A DNA stretch of 64,000 bases, from the NCBI RefSeq assembly GCF_015832195.1, contig NC_052026.1, positions 9,283,619-9,347,618 of the forward strand. Direction: 5' to 3'. The notes below the pieces were generated by a model. The model worked only from the letters and a program-made list of their open reading frames with translations, was not told the origin of the DNA and did not search any database. This stretch comes from Motacilla alba alba (Eukaryota > Chordata > Aves > Passeriformes > Motacillidae). Both the position numbers and the translations under genes were made by a program. How positions within the stretch are numbered: position 1 is the first letter of the stretch; every line of letters starts with the position of its first letter. Shown piece by piece: positions 47,701 to 62,437 of this stretch.

Positions 47701-50700
47701 TATACTTATAGAACCTGGAAAAAATAAATAGAAAGGCCTTTGAGGAACAGTAAACAGTTCTCAAAGGGCAACGCAATTCCTTGAAATATAAACTTTTGTT
47801 GGACTTTAAGGAAAAACAACATTAATTTCTACATGTCTTCTTCCAATTATACAAAATTTTTTTTTTTCTGGAAACTACACAATTGCTGCAAAAGGAATTA
47901 GTGGATGTAAGGGGTTATTAAACATGGCATTCACCCACTGCTCTTATACAGAAAAGGCAGCTCTGAAAAAACCAAAGCTGATTAATATGAAAGGCAGCTA
48001 ACCTAAAAACGAAAACTTGAACTGAATGGTGTGGGCTAATCTTTCTCAAATACACTTATGAAAGCTAAATTTGCTGGTATTTGCCATTGCTATGCAGGCT
48101 AAGTGTTCATGTGAATGATATCTCCACAGTTCTCAGCAAACCAGTGAAAAATACAGAGTTTTGCCCTCACTGTTAATTTTATCAATCTCCTGTTCATCCA
48201 CAGCTGCCTAAATAGCGAACACTTCACAATCCAGTGTCATTTGTGATAAACTTTGTTAAAAAGCTGCCATTCATTACTGGTAATTTCCTAAATCCTCAAA
48301 TCTCTTGTAAGGAAAAGGCAGAAATTCTGTGTTATATATTTGCTCTACAGGGTCTACAAAAAACCCTCAACATTTTAGCTACATTAATAGCATACTCAGC
48401 AGATCAAACTCTTAATAGCCAGCCTTAGACTCTCCATTGTTTAGTGATGTTTGTTTGCCAGCCTATCTGGAGACACAGGGAAAATCTCAACAGCTCTGGC
48501 CACTCATTAGCAAAGTACCGTGGAGTCCTAATCCCATAAAGATATTAAACTATTTTTCCTTACAATAGCAACAAATTGAGGGAACCCTCTTTACTTATTA
48601 AGATGTGGTACATTCTTTGCATATTGAGTTTCTTCTTATACTTTGAACTCTTATCCCCCATCACTCTGTTTCTGAGGCTGAGATCAAAGTAGGTCGGCCC
48701 TACAGAGCTGCAGATGAGTGGCCGCCTTTCAGAGAATATTAATGCCCTCCTGAAGGGCCCAGCTGGGGAGGAGGTGGATTCCCTTGATGGGACAGCCCTG
48801 CCAGCCCAGCCACACCAGGCCACCACTGGGGACACAGCACAGCCCTGCCCAGGGGAGCTGCTCACCCCAGCTTAACTACCTGGCCCAAATCTCAGAGCAA
48901 TACTGAGCCCAGGTCTCTTTTGGAACTAGAGAACTGTGTAAATCTGAATTCTGGCAGACTGGCACTGAGCAATTTGTTTTATAGCAGGAAAATATGTGAT
49001 CAATTTTGTATTTTGCATTGAAAAAAAAAAATCTGGTCTTTCTGGTTCCCACTTTTGACTTCTCCAGTTTTAGTTTTTACTTCTCTCTACCTCAGCTACT
49101 CAAGGACTGGTGTTATCAGTGAATTCATGGGCAGCTGGCAAGGCAGTGTCCCCCTCCAATCTTCCACCTCCGGCAGGGATCCTGCCATATAGGGTTTCTT
49201 TCTTGCCTTCAAATTTGCTTGCAAGACTTTTAAAGGGGAATTACTTTAGAGCTTGTTAAAGGTAAGAGTAAACATGCTAAGTACTGAGACATTCAGTGGG
49301 TATCAGAAAAGAAGAAATGTTATATTCATTACAGAGCAAAATCTAGTAATAAAAAGTATTACCTGCATTTATAGCCCTTGTAACCTAATTTTTGTGACAA
49401 AGCAAAGAAGTAAAAACATTCCTTTCTGCCTTTCAGTGACCCCTATAAGAAACCCCCCATGGAGTCATTTAGGATAGTAATTTGAGTGAAAATATATGCA
49501 GCCTTTACTTTGCTTGCTCTTCTTAAATTAATAACCCTTACTGATAATTAATCTAAAAGTTTCTAAAGGTATTTGCAAATATGCCCTCAAATTAGTAAGC
49601 ACTTAAAAGAAATAAAAACTTAAAAGACATTATCCACAACATAAAAGAGCAACAGAACACGGAGCTGTGTTGTTCAAATGTTAAAACTGTACATAAAATA
49701 CTCCTTCAATATACACTGCCAGTAAAAACCAAAGCAAAGCAGGTCATTAAAATGTCAGACTTGGGGCAGAGTGGAAAAAATGCTGTGTTTAAAAGAAACA
49801 CGTAGACCTTTTATAATTATTTCCCCTTAAAGTTAACTGTTAAAAAAAAAACCAAACCAACAACAACCAAACCAAAACAAACTAAAATTAACCCCCAAAA
49901 AAACAACTGTAGTAGCATCACAATACAGTCAACTCTAGTCTTAGTCTTGTTCCCAAGCAAACCTGAGGACACTTTTTGAGTCTTTCTGGAGCTGATGTCA
50001 GCTTTGTTTGTGAAATGTCCTTTTCCTTCTTTTCTAAAGTAAAAGCAGAGTGGTGAGTTCAAGCCACGGATGTCCATGTCATGAGTCTGCTACAGCTGAG
50101 TAGCAGTAACAGGAGCAGTAGAAACCTTGGGAGCCCCATGTGCTTCTGGAGAAGCCTTGGGAAGCTGCTGAGGTTCCATGCACAGCCCTGTGCTGGCTGA
50201 TGAACTTTCACTGTTGTGCTGCTGTTGAGTCTCATGCAGGATTTTAGCACTGTGTAAAGAGCTCAGAGTAGGAATACCTCAGCCCCTTCTCCTCACATGA
50301 ACTAAAACTGCCCACTGAAACTGGCAAAAGATTGTCAGGATAAAGGAGATGCTGTGGTAGTTACTGGGCAGCTGGAAGGCACGTTAATGACACTTACTTG
50401 AATTAACCTTTCCTGCAGTCCAGTACAGATGAACCAAGACAGTAAAAGAAAAGCCAAAATCCGTCTCTTCAGACACCAACTATGTTGCAGTACTAAAAAT
50501 AAAATGTATATTGGTATCACTTTTTCTACTCCCAAGATTTTTGAGCCAGTAACAAAGACTAATGTCCTTTTGACTCTTCAGAATTGAAGGTTTCAATTTA
50601 CCTTCTGCTGGAAAAAAGTGCATCATGGCCCCAAAGGAAAAAAAAAAATCTCATTAATTTTGTATATTTTCAGCAAAGTGTCTGCATATGAAGTCAATAT

Positions 50701-53000
50701 ATAATCTTCACTGAGCTGAGTTCCTAAACTGTGTCTAAAAGGTGGCAATGCCCTAGGAACAGCTCTGTCCAGCAGGTACAATTCCATATTAACTGGGCTA
50801 GTGTAAATCTGAACAATACCACTGATCCACACAGCTATTCCACATTAATTTTGGTTTCACTAAAGTAGTTGGCTCATAAAGCAGAGATAAATTTAATGAT
50901 CAAAAACCAAAAAAGTTGTACCCTCAGGCAGTGTCTGGGACTCCCACTGAAGTTCGTGCAGGAACACAGGTAACTTATTTTGCCCTCTTACATCTCTGTA
51001 GCTCTGTTCCCTAAAGCTAACAAACACCACTGCTGAAAGTACAGGTTGTCACATTTACAATCAGCAATTAAAACCAACATTCTTCTGGTTTCCATCTGAT
51101 AAGAGCAGCGCTCAAAGTGGAGAGACAATGGAGAAACACATAATAGCACCAACAAATTCAACTTGTGTTTAACTACTCCTTTTTCTTCAAATCAGCTTCT
51201 GCAATGCAAATATTTGTAAGTTGGGAAAAAAGCCTGTAATCATGTTTGACACATGTTATACTCAAAATACAAAGACCATGGGAGAATTTTAACCTTCATA
51301 CTTACGAAGTTTCTTTTTCTAGTTTCTGGCATTTTATGTATTATGATCAAACATACCAGGAGGAGACAGAGTGGGCAAAGTTTTAGACTGATATAATTGA
51401 CTCAACAGGAAAACAGGGACATCCTTAGGCAGCTGTGGTTCCATGACTGTCTACAACAGGTCTCCTATGCCCAATATTCCTCACTAGGTATGATAACTAA
51501 TTCTTAGTCATAGGCTTACAGTGGCAATGCAAACAGCAAAAGCATACTGTAGAAGTATTTTTGACAGATCTATGATTTTCCTTCTATGATTAAAATTATG
51601 AGTAATACTTAAAAAGGATCAAAATTAGATGTTGGAAAATAGATTCCTAGCCACACATAAAGCCTTCATGCAAAAAGTCAAAATTTCATAATTTTTGAAT
51701 CAGCAAGGTAACTTTAGAGCACTTCAATACTTCCTATAATTTCATCAAACTATTTTGATCCTGTACCAGGAGCCTAAAGCCAGGCTGAAAGCACCATGGA
51801 ACCCATGGCTTGTGACCTATGCTTTGATGAAGGCAGCACACCATGACCCTGGAGGGCTGGTACTTAGCTATAATGATAGGTTTGAACACTATTTCCTTTC
51901 CTATTGTCTACAAGTATTCAGGATGATAATCCCAATTTAAACAGATTTTCTAGTCTCATGACAACTCTGGAAGTTCTAATTTCCTTAAAGATAAGCAAAA
52001 ATGCTAATTTTACCTGTAATCTTTATGCAAAATCAACTACTATCAACAGTGGGGATGCCAGAGCTTGGAAAGAAGGTTCATTTTGCATTCTTCAACCCAG
52101 ATAAAAAAGAATGAAATAACTTTCTCTGAAAATACTAGCTGCTTGCAGTTAATTTGAGGATGTCAGAAGCTTGTTCTTTACTGATTTATTATATTACTAC
52201 TGTTACTGTCTTCCTGGCCACAGGCTAAAACAGCATCCAGTTCTCCATTACCAAACTGCCAAAAAAATGCAGTTTGAAAGTGCACATTAAATATTTCAAA
52301 TGTTTTATTCAAAAAGACTTATCATAGATCTTCTGAAATCATCTGCCATATTCCAAGAAAATTCCTTAAAAAAGATGATTTTCATGAGCATTTGCATTGA
52401 TTGCTCAAGAGTTTAAAGAAACTGGTCTTTACACTGTATTTACAGAGCCCAGGCTCAATTGTCACCCAAATGCAGGCAATCTGCATTGAGCCATCACTTC
52501 TCCACACACCTCATTTCTAGATATTGAGCAGGAAAGATAAACCTCCACAAACACCACCTACACACATGTTAAGAGCACATCATACACATAACATTTAGTA
52601 ACACCCACCCTCCACAAACAGCCTTCCTTCAGGGTCCCAGTCTCCCGTAATTCAGCCCGAGTGTAAACTAGAACAAGTCATGACCATCAAGCTACTTTGA
52701 TGTTCTTATAATTTTTTAGGGTTTTTTAGAGAGCTAATCAGCAAAGTCTCTAGCACTCTTCTCCTGAAACTTCCACTTCCCAGAAGTCCTTATTCTCATT
52801 CTCTGTTCTGGTCCACTCTGAAGATTGTAGGCCTATTTTAAATTGATGGCTTGCCTTTTACTCCAACTAGCATTGCTACTCAAGCAAAGAATCACACCTG
52901 CCTTGCCAGCACGTATTGCTCCCCCAGTGCTGCTCACTGTGCTGAAGAAGGGCACACATTCCTACGGCAATGTGGTTTATTCAAACTGCAGGCTATTTCA
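47701..53000. other. Gene-desert DNA; no gene seen
   Basis: Mostly AT-rich and unique. A GC-richer CpG-poor patch lies at 48700-48890, and A/C-rich low complexity at 49838-49905. Short open frames carry no recognisable feature; a leucine-run frame near 50059-50250 derives from an AGCAGT-type simple stretch. Confidence 0.5.
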
Positions 53001-56000
53001 GTTAAAAAAAAAAAAAGAAAAAAAGCCAAAAATTGAGAGAAAAGGGGGAAAAAAGAAGGTCTAAGTATCAGCTATTGGATCAGAGACTGGGCAGGGAATG
53101 CTGCATGGGAAGGCAATGCAAGGCCAAGGCACCTGTGCTCACTGCCCTTGGAGCCCAGCAGAGCCTGTCTGCCCAGAGCCACTGTAATCTGTCTGATTTC
53201 CCTTCATTGCAGAAAGGGATAGATTAGGAATAGTTCAAATGAACTGGTCAGCCAGTAGAACTGGAGGAATTACAAGCTTCTACCAAAGGATGGTGATAAA
53301 ACATTTTCAATCAGAACAGCTGCTTTCAGATGTAATGTTTGGCATCAGGAAAACATTACTTGAGCCAACGCAGGCTACCTGCTGTATTTTAGAAAACGTG
53401 CACATGCTCACTTGTGCCAGAGGACATAGTGTATTATACCTCCACACTGAATTGTTCATCTTTAACTGGCACAGTTTTACCTGGAAAATTGGGTGGTTCA
53501 CACCTTTACTTTCTTTTCTGTGATAACTCTGTCATTCTGTTACTCCGTGCTGGAGACAACCCATCTTACAAAACAGCCCTGGACCCTGCAAGTTGCTCAA
53601 CACATTTAAATGCTGTGCTGAGATACAGATCTATAGATGCCTTAGAGAGCATTTTCTAAAAGCCATAAGGATCTGATTTACCTTCATTAATGCTGTCATT
53701 ATAGCACTGCAGTTTGAAATCAGTATTTCGAGGCAATGGTTAGAAATCTAGCAGCATTTCTGTATGAGCTGTCATCACCATCTGCACCACCACTGACTTT
53801 TTCTTAACTGATCCAGCTGAAAAAGAAAGAAAAAAATTGTTAGATCAGTTTGAGTCCAATTCCCTGTGCCTGTGCAAATGCTTCTCTTGGAACAGGGCAG
53901 GAGAAGCAGCAGGGGCCAAAGCTGCTGCAGAAACGCAAGTGCAGCCACATTCCTCGATACTGGCGTAGGGGGCCAGATTGACTTAGAGTAAAATATCTTT
54001 AGGTGCATTCTAGTCTTTTTTATGATCATCAGTTGGTGTTTTTTTTTTTCACATTCCAGATAGAATCCATCCACCGACCTGGTGTTTTTCCGGTGGATTT
54101 GTTCACACAATACTTTATGTTGGCAGCTCATTTCTGTCTTAGTCATGTTTTCGTTTTTTCTTTTGCAGATGTTTACAATTACTCCTTAAAATGTTTCCAT
54201 TTTCTCTGATCACTGAATGTGAATGAGGTGACATTTTTAAAAATAATTGTAGCTTTTTCTGGCCAGAAACCATGTTCTTAGATTCAAATAGTCTTTGTCT
54301 TTTAAACTGTGGTAAAGGTCTTATATCTTTGTAACAGCAGAATCTGTACTACTTTGCCTGTTCCTTTTTTGACAAAATCCAAGTGCTATTTGTCATTATC
54401 TGACTGTATCTTCTGTCTGGCAATCAGATGTTTATATGGCTTTTATTTAACCTTAAAGACATGAGGCCTATTCTCCTGGATTTGTGTTGGAAGCACTGCA
54501 GAATAAAAGGTACTGCAGCAGCCTGAGCTTCTGAAATGCAGAGGAAGGTTTCTCTTCTTTCAATCAGGTTTTTCCCCAATTGTTTTTATTGACTGAAATT
54601 TAGACCAAAGTTCTTATGAAAAAATGCTTCATTTCCAACACCTGAAATTATATTGCAATGTTTGTAATGCTTCAATTGTTCTGCAGAACCCCATGTCTGG
54701 GAGTCCTCCAAACTTTTGAGAAAATTCAGCTGTTTCTTCTTTTTTCTTCTTTTGTTTTGAAAAATAAGATTTTAATTTGCAGAAAAAGTATAAAAATGTG
54801 CCATCAGTTTACCACAAAGGCTTAACCAAGAGAACCACGTAGATATTTAAAAAGATGAATTTTTTTAATGCAGTCTCGTGACTTTTGGAATGCTGAGTCA
54901 TGGTTTTTGCATGCTTGACATCAGCAATACCACAACTGAGAGAAAATCTTTGTGAAAGATTCCTTTCCAGTCCTCTTGAGACAAAGGGATCCTCCAGGAA
55001 AAGACACAGAGAAACAACTGTTTCTTATTCGTTATAGTTAAACAAGCTCAAAACCCAACTGTAAAGCAAACAATCTAAAATATCTGCCAAACCATCCCTG
55101 CTTCTTTCTTTCACCATAAGGACTCAAAAAAAAAGGTATAAACACATTTTTCCTTTGCTTTGCTACAATTATGAAATCATAAAATGCATGAAAATGAATC
55201 TCATAGTATAATTTAATATTTTTCAATAAATGGCTTCTTTTAATCTGCCAGATTTCTCCCTCTTTCTTGTCAAGCAAGAAGTCTGGCATTAGGGAAAGAA
55301 AATGACTTTTTTTCGTTAATGATAATATGTAACTTTGTGTGTATTTTTTTTAGCTTCCATGAAAAAAATGTACCAATTTTATGATGACACTCATTCTGCT
55401 TATTAAAAAATGTTTTCCCTTACTGGGAATAAAGCATTCTGAGAGACACACGGAAATGTCACTTAAAAAAACCCAAAACTTTAGAACTGTTTTGCTGTTA
55501 AATGAGAATTTTGGGCCAAGAGTTAATACACTTTCACTGCAAGCTGAAGCATGACCTCAAGTTTCTACCTGTACAAAACAATTACAAATATTCCCTACTC
55601 CTAATAAAAGAGAAGGAAATTACTGATCTCAGAAGTAGAGGAGTATGATAATATATTATACTAAGTGTAAAAGATTTGATTCTGGAGCTGGCTGGTTTGG
55701 CAGCCAAAACTAGACTCTTTATTGAGCAAACCTCTTATTCATTCCAAATAGCTTTCCTGTACTAAGACTTGGGGATAAATTGCTTGTGGGCTTGATAAAA
55801 ATGGTCGGTATGTGTCTGTATTAAAGTATTTTTGGCAAAAACTACTTCAGAGGCAAATCAGGTCAAATTTACACAACTGTTGTTGTCATATGGCATTAAT
55901 TTGATGCCTCCCTTCAAGTGACAGTTGGACTTGCTGGTTCTTTTATATTCACCAGATTTTTAATTAATTGTGCCAAGCTGAAAGCCACCAAACAAAATTA

Positions 56001-58850
56001 GGCTGAAAATAAAACTGTATACCAGCAAAGGTACAACCATCCAGATAAATTTACACTATAACCAAGTCTAAATCTGTACTGTCTGTGAATTACCTAATTA
56101 CACCATCAGAATCACCACTCATGGAGGGCTGCTCAGCAGAGAATATAGAACCCCAGCACCACAGATCGCTCCTTTTCTCCTACCTGTTTGTTCTACATGG
56201 ACCTGGCCAACAATATTGTCACTACTTCTAAGTATTTCTAATATTTCTAACACCAATACTACTAAAAAAAGTACTTTCATTTCATCACCCTTGGTTTTTC
56301 AGAACTATAATGAAATCGTAGACAATTTAAGTATCTGTTCACAAATTTGGATACCATACACCAGACTCTAAAATAAATGATCTATGCTGCACCTGTCCTT
56401 CAGCTGATCACAATCATCATCATCAAACATCAGTAAGCACAAGACTAATTTAAGAATCCCTTCATAACTGCTCCTTAAGCGTAGTATCCAACATTTATAG
56501 CAACTCTTTGTAAGCCACGATTTACCCAGAAACTCTTTTTCTTACTCTGTTATACTCAGTCTTTTAAAAAATACAGCATATTTTCATTCTATCATAGTAG
56601 AAGTATAGTTAATAGAAAATATTTCCATTTTTTATGCTCATTTGGGCAGGTGGAATTAAGACACCACATGCTGCAAATATATTAATACTAAGTAAAGACC
56701 TCCTTCTTCTCTCACCCAAATGTGCACATACACAATGATGATGTTTTACTTGATCAAGATGGGGGAAAAAGATTATCTAGAGCATTTCAACACTCCTGAA
56801 GTGGTTTAAGTTTGCCTATTTGAGATCTCTTTTGGGACTACTCTTCCCCAGAACCAAAATCATATTTTAAGTGCTCAAGTCATCAGCCTTTACCTTCTTC
56901 CTGATTAAGGAAAAAAAAGAAAACAAACATCCCCAGAACACAAAAACCTTTAAAGTCCTCAGCTCACCTTCTTCTTTGGTTTTATAATGCATCAGTCAAA
57001 TAATATACAAAATCTCAAAGGGAGATGAAATTATTTCTGTATATTTATCACTTGGTTAAAAAATGAAAGTTTAATATAATTTCTGAAAAGAACTCTATGC
57101 CTGAAATCAGGATAAACCTGGTATTAAAAATAAATTGTAATATGAGTTCTTGGCTACACAGCTTGTTGTTGTAGATACAGGGTGGTGTGGACTGAAAGGA
57201 CTGTTTGTTGACTGTTTCTCTCTGACACAGTATATGAATCCCATTCCAAGGTGGTCTGCTGGTTGCCTGCAGTGCAGGAGAAAATACAGTTTCCCTTTTG
57301 AGGTATAATTTGCTTTCCTTAGAGCACTGATGACTGAACATGACTGGAGCTGGTAGAGGATGTCAGACTAAAATGCTGCTCCTCTTATTCTACCAGAGTA
57401 CCCAGCTGGGGTGCCTTCCTTATATTAAATCAAGCCTCACATGTGAGGTCAATGAAGCATTTCCCCCAAATCAGATTGGTATGAACCATTAATTTTTTGG
57501 CAGGTTTTTGTTTAGTTTTTAATTTTTTTTAATTATCTAAGGTAATTAGAGAATTTTGAAACCATAACCACATAATTATAAATATAAGAGAAGCAACTCT
57601 GTTACTTGGTGACTGAACACAAGACTTTAGTTTGTTATTTACAGCCAGGTCTGTTTGGCCAATGCCTGTCTGGACAAAAGTTGCCACTCTTGCCAAAAGA
57701 TGTCCAAAACTTAGACTATATTTCATTGGAGAAAGCAATGTCAAATTGATAGACTGACAGAGCTGTAACTTGTTTTGTCAAGTTGAAAAAGAGCAAGAAA
57801 ATAAAAACTGAATGTGTTTCAGTAATAATAAATAGCTTGCCAACAAACTGGCATTTCACGGATTCTCTTATGTTCTTAAGAAATGGATGAGTCATAATGA
57901 AATGTCAATAGAAATATTGGCACATCAGAGTTTGGTGAGTAGACAAGGAATGACACCCATGTTAATCAACATTAATTCTTCAGAAATCCAGTTTTCCCTT
58001 TCATCTATCATTGGAGGGGCTAAAATAAAGATTTTATTAATCAGTAAAACCTTATGTGGGAGGCTAAGTGAAAAAAAAATATTTTCATGTCTCTAAAACA
58101 TACATACTGACTTAAAAGTTTGGACAAAGCAGCATCTGCATAGAAATTATGTAAATTGGTCTCCCCCTTCTGCACAGATAAGTTCTTAGATTAGAAAAAG
58201 AAATGTTATGTCAGGATAAGAAGTACATAAATTCTAAAAGCTCGTCTTTCAAAAACTGATGGCAATCTTGTGCATTATCTAATATAGATTTCCTGTTTCA
58301 TTCAAATGTTAATGTATACACAAGAATGAGGATCACAGGGGCCACAGGAGGTCCCGTGGCTAATTATGACAGCAAGCAATGTCCTTTTTTCATACAGGCA
58401 GCCCTTTGGACAACAGGAAGAAGACAAGCTACTGTCACTCAAAGAACTTGTAATGGGTTTCGTACAGCTACATTATAGGGAGGGTTCTAGAAAAAAACCC
58501 TGTGGTTAAAAATGCACCCTGGTCTATAGCATGGGAGCTTCCTTGTGGCCAGCTGGGCTAGGATGGAAACAGTCCCTGTTTCCTACTTGCTGCCTTTTGG
58601 GCATTATGCTGGAAAGACAAATTAGTGCAGCTCCTGAGCTCACCAAAGTTGGCGTTTCATTCAAGGGCAAGAGAAAACTCATCATGAGTGCAGTTCCTCA
58701 CAGAAGATCATGCAATGCTTCCCATCTAACACCTGGTCTAATTTACACTCATCTCTATCTATATTTAAGGTCATAAGCAAAGGAGATCGGAACTAGTAGA
58801 GTCAGAACACGCTAATATGAGTTTGGATTTTGTTTTGTTTCTGTTGATTT
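53001..58850. other. Gene-desert DNA; no gene seen
   Basis: AT-rich unique sequence with A-runs near 53003-53027, T-runs near 54041-54049, and no recognisable interspersed element or coding exon on either strand. Confidence 0.5.
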
Positions 58851-58854
58851 TCTC

Positions 58855-58879
58855 ATCACTACATCACAAATGTAGTGAT
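58855..58879. other. Perfect 10-bp inverted repeat (hairpin)
   Basis: ATCACTACAT (58855-58864) and ATGTAGTGAT (58870-58879) are exact reverse complements with a 5-base loop, CACAA. This is a short cruciform-capable site with unknown significance. Confidence 0.8.
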
Positions 58880-60994
58880 TGGCAATAATGTTTTAGGAAC
58901 CTGCTTTGGTGAGACCTGACAGCCAGACTACCTGTTTGGAGGTTCTTCTGGGAGACTGAATGTTTCGACAGACAACCTTCAAATCCTCTTAAAATTGCAT
59001 ACGATTTTTGTCTGTGAAAACTTGGTTTGGTCAGGGACTTCTGTTTTCCTGTCACAAGGCCGCTGATTAATATGAAATAAACTCCACCTGTAACTACATC
59101 TGTTTTTTCTGTCCAGCTAAAGTGGCAAGTTGCTGTATGAAGAACAGTGTCTGCAAGGCTCTGGCAGACAGTACTTCATGTAACTTTCATGACTGCATTT
59201 ACTTTTAATTGATCCTGCAGTACTGTGCCCCTTATGGAGTGTTTTAAATCAATGTCAACCATAAAGCAGTACTAAACTGTACAAGATCCTTTTTTGGTTG
59301 CAGTTAAAGATAACTTATTTACGAGGACATGAATAAAACTCTAAGTGTGAGAATGTAAATATATCCAAAACTTTCAGAACTCTTTTCCTTTATTTCATAG
59401 ATTGGAAAATGTCAGGCATGGATTTTTTTCCCTTTTCCATCATGAAAAATTCAACAGGGCCCTTTGAATGTTTTCTTTCCCCTTATGTTTTTCCCCATCC
59501 CCGTATTAAATGGATCAAATATTGGAAGTTCTGTTATCCAATGAGAAAATCAGAGCAAGTAGAAGAGGCTCTTCCAAAATTGGCAGTGTTCTGGCATTCA
59601 CCCAGAACTTTCATGTTATGGAAACAAGCCCTTGACAAGCTCAGACACATGTGATTCTCACCAGAAATAAGCAAGTCTTCTCAGCCCATGTGCCAGTACA
59701 GACATTGCATCTGAAATCAGTTGTTTCAGAAGAGCTATTCCTTAGTAATTAATTCCCCAATTTACAATTTTTAAAAATTTATATACACTGTATAGTAAGA
59801 AAAACAGCTGAAGGAGTGACTGCATCCCTCCATCAGCCAGATCTCCTTATATTGGGACAGCCCCCTCAAACATTTTTCACAGCCTGAAGTACCTCCCTGG
59901 TATCACACTAAACAAGAGGTTTGTTCTTATTACAGAAGAGAGGCAGCAAATACCCCAAAATCCTGGCCAAACCTGCCATGGTTACTGTATCAGGTAGTTA
60001 CAGGACATTAATTTCTCAGTAAAGGGAAGAGAACGCAGGGAGGAATTAGTGAAATTGCACTGTTTGTTTTCTCAGAAGAGTTTCATACTGCCTGAGTATT
60101 GCTGACATAGAACTGATGAATGCACAGCAATGAAGTACAGGATGAGAATGCCACTTGATCTTTATATATTACACTTTTCCTTTCAGGTCCTCATAGAAAT
60201 TAGGAGTGAGTCAGTATGGGAGACCGAAATCTCACCAAGATCAATACAAAAGAAATTAAAGATGGTGAATTAACTATAAAGACTATTAGTGCTCATGAGT
60301 TATATTCAAGGTAAAAGATTACACTGAAACAGAAATTAAAGGGATAAACAAAGACAGCTCATTACCTTACTTAATTTTCTCTTTAATGGATTAATTTTAT
60401 AATTTTAGAAGTTTGGTGGTTTCTTTCCAGTCAAAGAATAAGTTCTATAGCTCACTCAGAACTAGAATCTTAATTCTGTAGAAAACGTCAAAGTTCCACA
60501 CATTAGATATATGGCATATCATTCCACTGGCATGAAACAATTTTCCTCTGAGTATGTAGCAGAAAATAAACAACTCAGAAATAACATATGCCTCAAACCT
60601 GAGTTTAACATGGATCTTATGGAAGATGTTCAATCGCACCTGCTCAGAATCCAAAATCAATTGTGATGCCTTTAACATCTCCATCCTGTATTGGACAGTG
60701 CAGCTCCATGAGCTTGGAGATTTTTCTACAGCTGTCCTCTGAAGGGTAAATCCCACTGAACAGGCAGGCTATGAAGGAAAGTTAATATCACCACAGTACT
60801 TGTCTGGCCATGCAGGGATGGTGCACAGGGACCCTGCTGTGCTTACAGCAGCAACAGAGCCAAAAAATCCTACTGTGTTTGCAAAAATAACTGGCTTATT
60901 TTGCAGCCAGAGTTGGTTCTTTTATGTCCTGACTCAAAATATAACAAATCTTTATAACAGTTTGTTGCTGTTGTGGTGGGGTTTTTTGTGTTGG

Positions 60995-61032
60995 TTTTTT
61001 TTTTTTTTTTTTTTGGTTTTCTTTTTTTTTTT
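60995..61032. repeat. Poly-T tract
   Basis: T-run interrupted by GG and C. Low complexity with no attached element. Confidence 0.9.
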
Positions 61033-62058
61033 AATAACAGAATTTTATGTAAACTATTCAGAAGAATGATACCAGGTTTGGCCCCAACCCAGCAAAGCAC
61101 ATGTTTAACCTTCTGCATGTCACTAGTTTCTGAAATCAATGGGACTGCTTGCAGCCTGAGAGTAAATCATGTGCTTCAGTGCTCCACCACAATAAGACCT
61201 TTACAATTGTTTTCTTCTGTACAGATAATTCTAGGAACCCTCACAGAACCTAAATGACTTTCACAGCTGATGAAGAATCTCTGCTATAGGTAGGAGGAAA
61301 CCTTGCTAAACACCTCTTTTTACAGCTTTATAGCCTTATGTCCCATTTCTTTGTTAACCTGGTACCAGAAATTAAACCTTGTTGGAGACACAGATTAGCT
61401 AGGAGCAGAGGGAGCTGGATGCATTTGTAAAAGGGAGGCCTTACCTGGCAAACAAAGGAAGGAAGCTGGACAATAAAATAATTGTAGATATGTAAATTAT
61501 AAGTGCAAATAAAGGGCTCCTTTAGCTTTGATGCTGAAATCAGTTTGGGTTATTTTTTCCCAAAGAGCAAAAGACTTGTATTGCTGCAAGACTGTCTTCA
61601 AAGAAAGTATTTGGGGTACAGAATTTCATTCATGAAAGTTTCATTAAACACATTTATTTTCTCTACAAACCATGAGCAGCTCTTCAGAGATCAAGCAGAG
61701 TGGAAAGCTTGGAGCAAGGTGCAGCTTGACTGTTTGTATGGGGTGGGTGATTAACAGTTTGATTTGGAATATTGCAAGTACCCCAAATTACTGAAAACAC
61801 CTTTGGAATATCAGGACCTATAATGCTAAGGCTGATAGTTTTACAAAATAATCATCTCTATTTTCTCTAGGAGAAAAATCACTGAGATTTGGAGAGACTC
61901 AGTCTTAAAAGCACAAAGCCTCAAGAAACTTTTGAACAGAAGATAGAAATTGAATCAGCAGATTTTTTCTTAAATATTTTTTATGACTTGCCCAGCCAAT
62001 ACCTAACAAATGGCTTCACTTTAGCAAGAAAAATTAACCTTCCTCTTCTGAAAAACAA

Positions 62059-62061
<3 letters not shown>

Positions 62062-62091
<30 letters not shown>
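62062..62091. repeat. Poly-T tract
   Basis: About 30 consecutive T residues, with no attached element recognised. Confidence 0.92.
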
Positions 62092-62092
<1 letters not shown>

Positions 62093-62292
62093 TGCAACAA
62101 ACCCCAGAGATTCAGACCTACTTTTTACTGGCTGAAGAGCCCTCTCCTACAAGAAATCAGTTTCTGATGAAACCTGTCATGTGCATTTGAGGTGAGCAAC
62201 CACTCAGCTTCACCTCAGGATACTGAAGTGATTTTGAGCTAGTGCTTGTAGTGTCAGCCTGAAAAATACTACTTAACATCGTGCCCCCAAAA

Positions 62293-62437
62293 AACCACAC
62301 AGGTACACTTACACAGAGACACATGCACACTCCTAGCCATAGAGCAAATCATTCCAGAGTACTCCAACCACACAGGTACACATACACAGAGACACATGCA
62401 CACTCCTAGCCATAGAGCAAATCATCCCAGAGTATTG
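62293..62437. repeat. 73-bp tandem duplication (two copies)
   Basis: The copies 62293-62365 and 62366-62437 share CCACACAGGTACAC, then ACACAGAGACACATGCACAC, then TCCTAGCCATAGAGCAAATC with only about three to five differences (for example CTTACAC/CATACAC and ATTCC/ATCCC). High identity indicates a recent local duplication, probably copy-number variable. Confidence 0.93.

Larger units (their letters stand above)
58880..62290. other. Gene-desert DNA; no gene seen
   Basis: Unique AT-rich sequence with long T-runs at 60995-61032 and 62062-62091. No coding or RNA gene was recognised. Confidence 0.5.

Noticed and set aside
50059..50250. Minus-strand frame with a leucine run resembling a signal peptide
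   Set aside because: The run comes from an AGCAGTAAC/AGG-type simple stretch. It is only 63 codons and has no supporting context.
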